Assembly (NCBI GenBank): GCA_016296655.1
Contig: JAEDIW010000022.1
Span: 1-41,608 of the forward strand
Length of the DNA: 41,608 bases
From: Treponema sp.
GTDB lineage: Bacteria; Spirochaetota; Spirochaetia; Treponematales; Treponemataceae
Direction: 5' to 3'
Shown: piece by piece, positions 40,641-41,608 of the stretch
How positions within the stretch are numbered: the stretch's first letter is position 1
Layout: each line of letters starts with the position of its first letter
Program-made: the position numbers and the translations under genes
Notes under the pieces: model-generated
Told to the model about the DNA's origin: nothing
Databases searched by the model: none
Seen by the model: the letters and a program-made list of their open reading frames with translations, nothing else

Positions 40641-40684
40641 TGATTTTTTTCCAATCACACGCCCTGATTAAGGAGATATTCAAA

Positions 40685-41314
40685 ATGAAAAAGTCATTAA
40701 AGACTTTTGTGGCAGTTCTGGCGACATTACTGCCTTTGGTTCTGACAGGTTGCAATCAGTTGTCCAGTCTTGACGAAAATGCAAGACAGGCCTATGAAAA
40801 TAAAAAGAAAATTCAGGCTTTAGAATCTTCTTTTGAAGAAGATGCAACCGAAGAAGAAAAAGCAAAACGCTATGCAAAACTTGCGGCATCTATTGCAGGT
40901 CTTAAAGTGGACAAGGAATACAAGACCCCCCAAACAGAAAGTTTTGAAATAACGTCTGAAGGCAAAGCTAAATACGGAGGATACGGAGATACTCTTGGAA
41001 ATATTGTGGCTCTGCTTGTGCCCCCCCCTGATGAATATTCAGGCATTATCATAATAATAAAATCCGATAACCACTATAACTATGGAAAATACCAGTATCC
41101 TAGTTATAGTGAAGAAAATCCTCATTCTGGCTGCTATATGGGCTTTTATCTGAAAGACAACGGTTCTTCTTTTTCAGAAGCCGGAACGACGTGGAAAGTT
41201 TCAAAAAAAGAATGGACTGCCTGTGCAGAAAGTTTTGAGTATCTAGAAGAGCTTTTTGACAAATACGGATATGATGCCACCTGTGCAGCTTATTCCACCG
41301 AATTTCCAAAATAA
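40685..41314 (+). CDS. lipoprotein of unknown function downstream of the structured leader
   Basis: The ATG at 40685 with AAGGAG 9 nt upstream is preferred over 40640; 209 residues. MKKSLKTFVAVLATLLPLVL is a lipoprotein signal with lipobox LTGC (Cys 23). Residues 28-75 form a Glu/Lys/Ala coiled coil; the rest is a Tyr/Gly/Ser-rich beta domain. I do not recognise the family. A run of eight C (41021-41028, encoding VPPP near residue 112) could change frame by slippage. If the upstream RNA is a riboswitch, this lipoprotein is its target. Confidence 0.75.
   Translation: MKKSLKTFVAVLATLLPLVLTGCNQLSSLDENARQAYENKKKIQALESSFEEDATEEEKAKRYAKLAASIAGLKVDKEYKTPQTESFEITSEGKAKYGGYGDTLGNIVALLVPPPDEYSGIIIIIKSDNHYNYGKYQYPSYSEENPHSGCYMGFYLKDNGSSFSEAGTTWKVSKKEWTACAESFEYLEELFDKYGYDATCAAYSTEFPK
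41021..41028 (+). repeat. C8 homopolymer within the lipoprotein gene
   Basis: Eight C in a row inside the coding region; loss or gain of one base would truncate or alter the C-terminal 95 residues. Possible phase-variable site. Confidence 0.5.
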
Positions 41315-41328
41315 CAGAAACAGTGAGC

Positions 41329-41608
41329 AAGGAGGGTACAGGCAAACTGCCTGTACCTGCGAGTTTTCTTTCGAAAACTCGTCTTTTACTGTGCGCTCTC
41401 GCGCACGCCTTGCGGCAAGGAGGGTACAGGCAGTTTGCCTGTACCTGCGAGTTTTCTTTCGAAAACTCGTTTTTTTACTGTGCGCTCTCGCGCACGCTTT
41501 GCGGCAAGGAGGGTACAGACACTTCGTGCCTGTTCCTGCGAGTTTTCTCTCGAAAACTCGTCTTTTTACTGTGCGCTCTCGCGCACGCCTTGCGGCAAGG
41601 AGGGTACA
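41329..41608 (+). repeat. tandem array of four-hairpin units (array 2), continues beyond the window
   Basis: The word GGAGGGTACA starts at 41331, 41419, 41508 and 41599, so units are 88, 89 and 91 bp. Each unit has hairpins GTACAGGCA/TGCCTGTAC, GCGAGTTTTC/GAAAACTCGT with loop TTTC or TCTC, GTGCGC-TCTC-GCGCAC, and CCTTGC-GG-CAAGG. The same hairpin types occur in array 1 on the opposite strand. In unit 2 the first hairpin is the exact inverse of the one in unit 1 (loop AAC becomes GTT). Confidence 0.93.

Overview
The window looks like chromosomal DNA of a Treponema-type spirochete. The evidence is low GC (roughly 38-40 percent by eye), A/T-rich homopolymers, host-adapted style lipoproteins, and a CapD-like / DegT-like / molybdo-hydroxylase-like gene order that I recall from Treponema pallidum (around TP0077-TP0081; from memory, not searched). 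I see no rRNA, tRNA, insertion sequence, prophage or CRISPR array. This is a core and envelope region with unusual intergenic repeats.

Layout. 1-1350 (minus): two exported proteins, one with an RlpA-like domain and a 56-residue tandem repeat running off the window edge. 1426-7839 (plus): an operon of nucleotide-sugar dehydratase, DegT aminotransferase and three proteins with the subunit architecture of xanthine dehydrogenase that have lost most cofactor-binding residues. 7832-10594 (minus): ruvA-ruvB-queA. 10661-11503 (minus): a phosphodiester-glycosidase-like lipoprotein. 11768-18395: exporter cassette A, with an ABC ATPase (plus) convergent with a minus operon of WecA/TagO-like transferase, two FtsX-type permeases, a LolA-like protein and an outer-membrane beta-barrel; a G9 tract sits at the start of the operon. 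18811-26077: exporter cassette B, with an ArsR regulator, an RND/MMPL pump, a LolA-like protein, a beta-barrel and a second ArsR regulator. 26177-29065 (minus): lon. 29180-30532: an unknown lipoprotein and a PAP2 phosphatase. 31001-31996: a diguanylate cyclase. 31986-35090 (minus): an FHA protein, a PPP-like phosphoesterase and a Hanks kinase in one operon. 35163-38649: nitroreductase, PfkB kinase and CstA. 38811-40504: ExbB-ExbD-TonB. 40525-41314: a structured leader RNA with a terminator and a lipoprotein.

How the genes fit together. The two exporter cassettes appear to be parallel solutions to one task: a different inner-membrane engine (ABC or RND), but each with a periplasmic LolA-like carrier and an outer-membrane barrel. 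In each cassette the periplasmic loop of the pump or permease carries an acidic-aromatic motif that recurs in the N-terminal linker of its own barrel. The WecA/TagO-like, CapD-like and DegT-like genes point to surface glycan synthesis. The kinase/phosphatase/FHA operon is a self-contained Ser/Thr phosphorylation module.

The most unusual signals are non-coding. There are two arrays of about 90-103 bp units built from four hairpins each, three copies of a compact 112-132 bp element with compensatory base changes in its stems, a second dispersed intergenic repeat, and several promoters whose -10 box lies exactly 6-7 nt upstream of an ATG lacking a Shine-Dalgarno, which suggests leaderless transcripts. 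All functional assignments come from reading the translated sequence; no database search was run.
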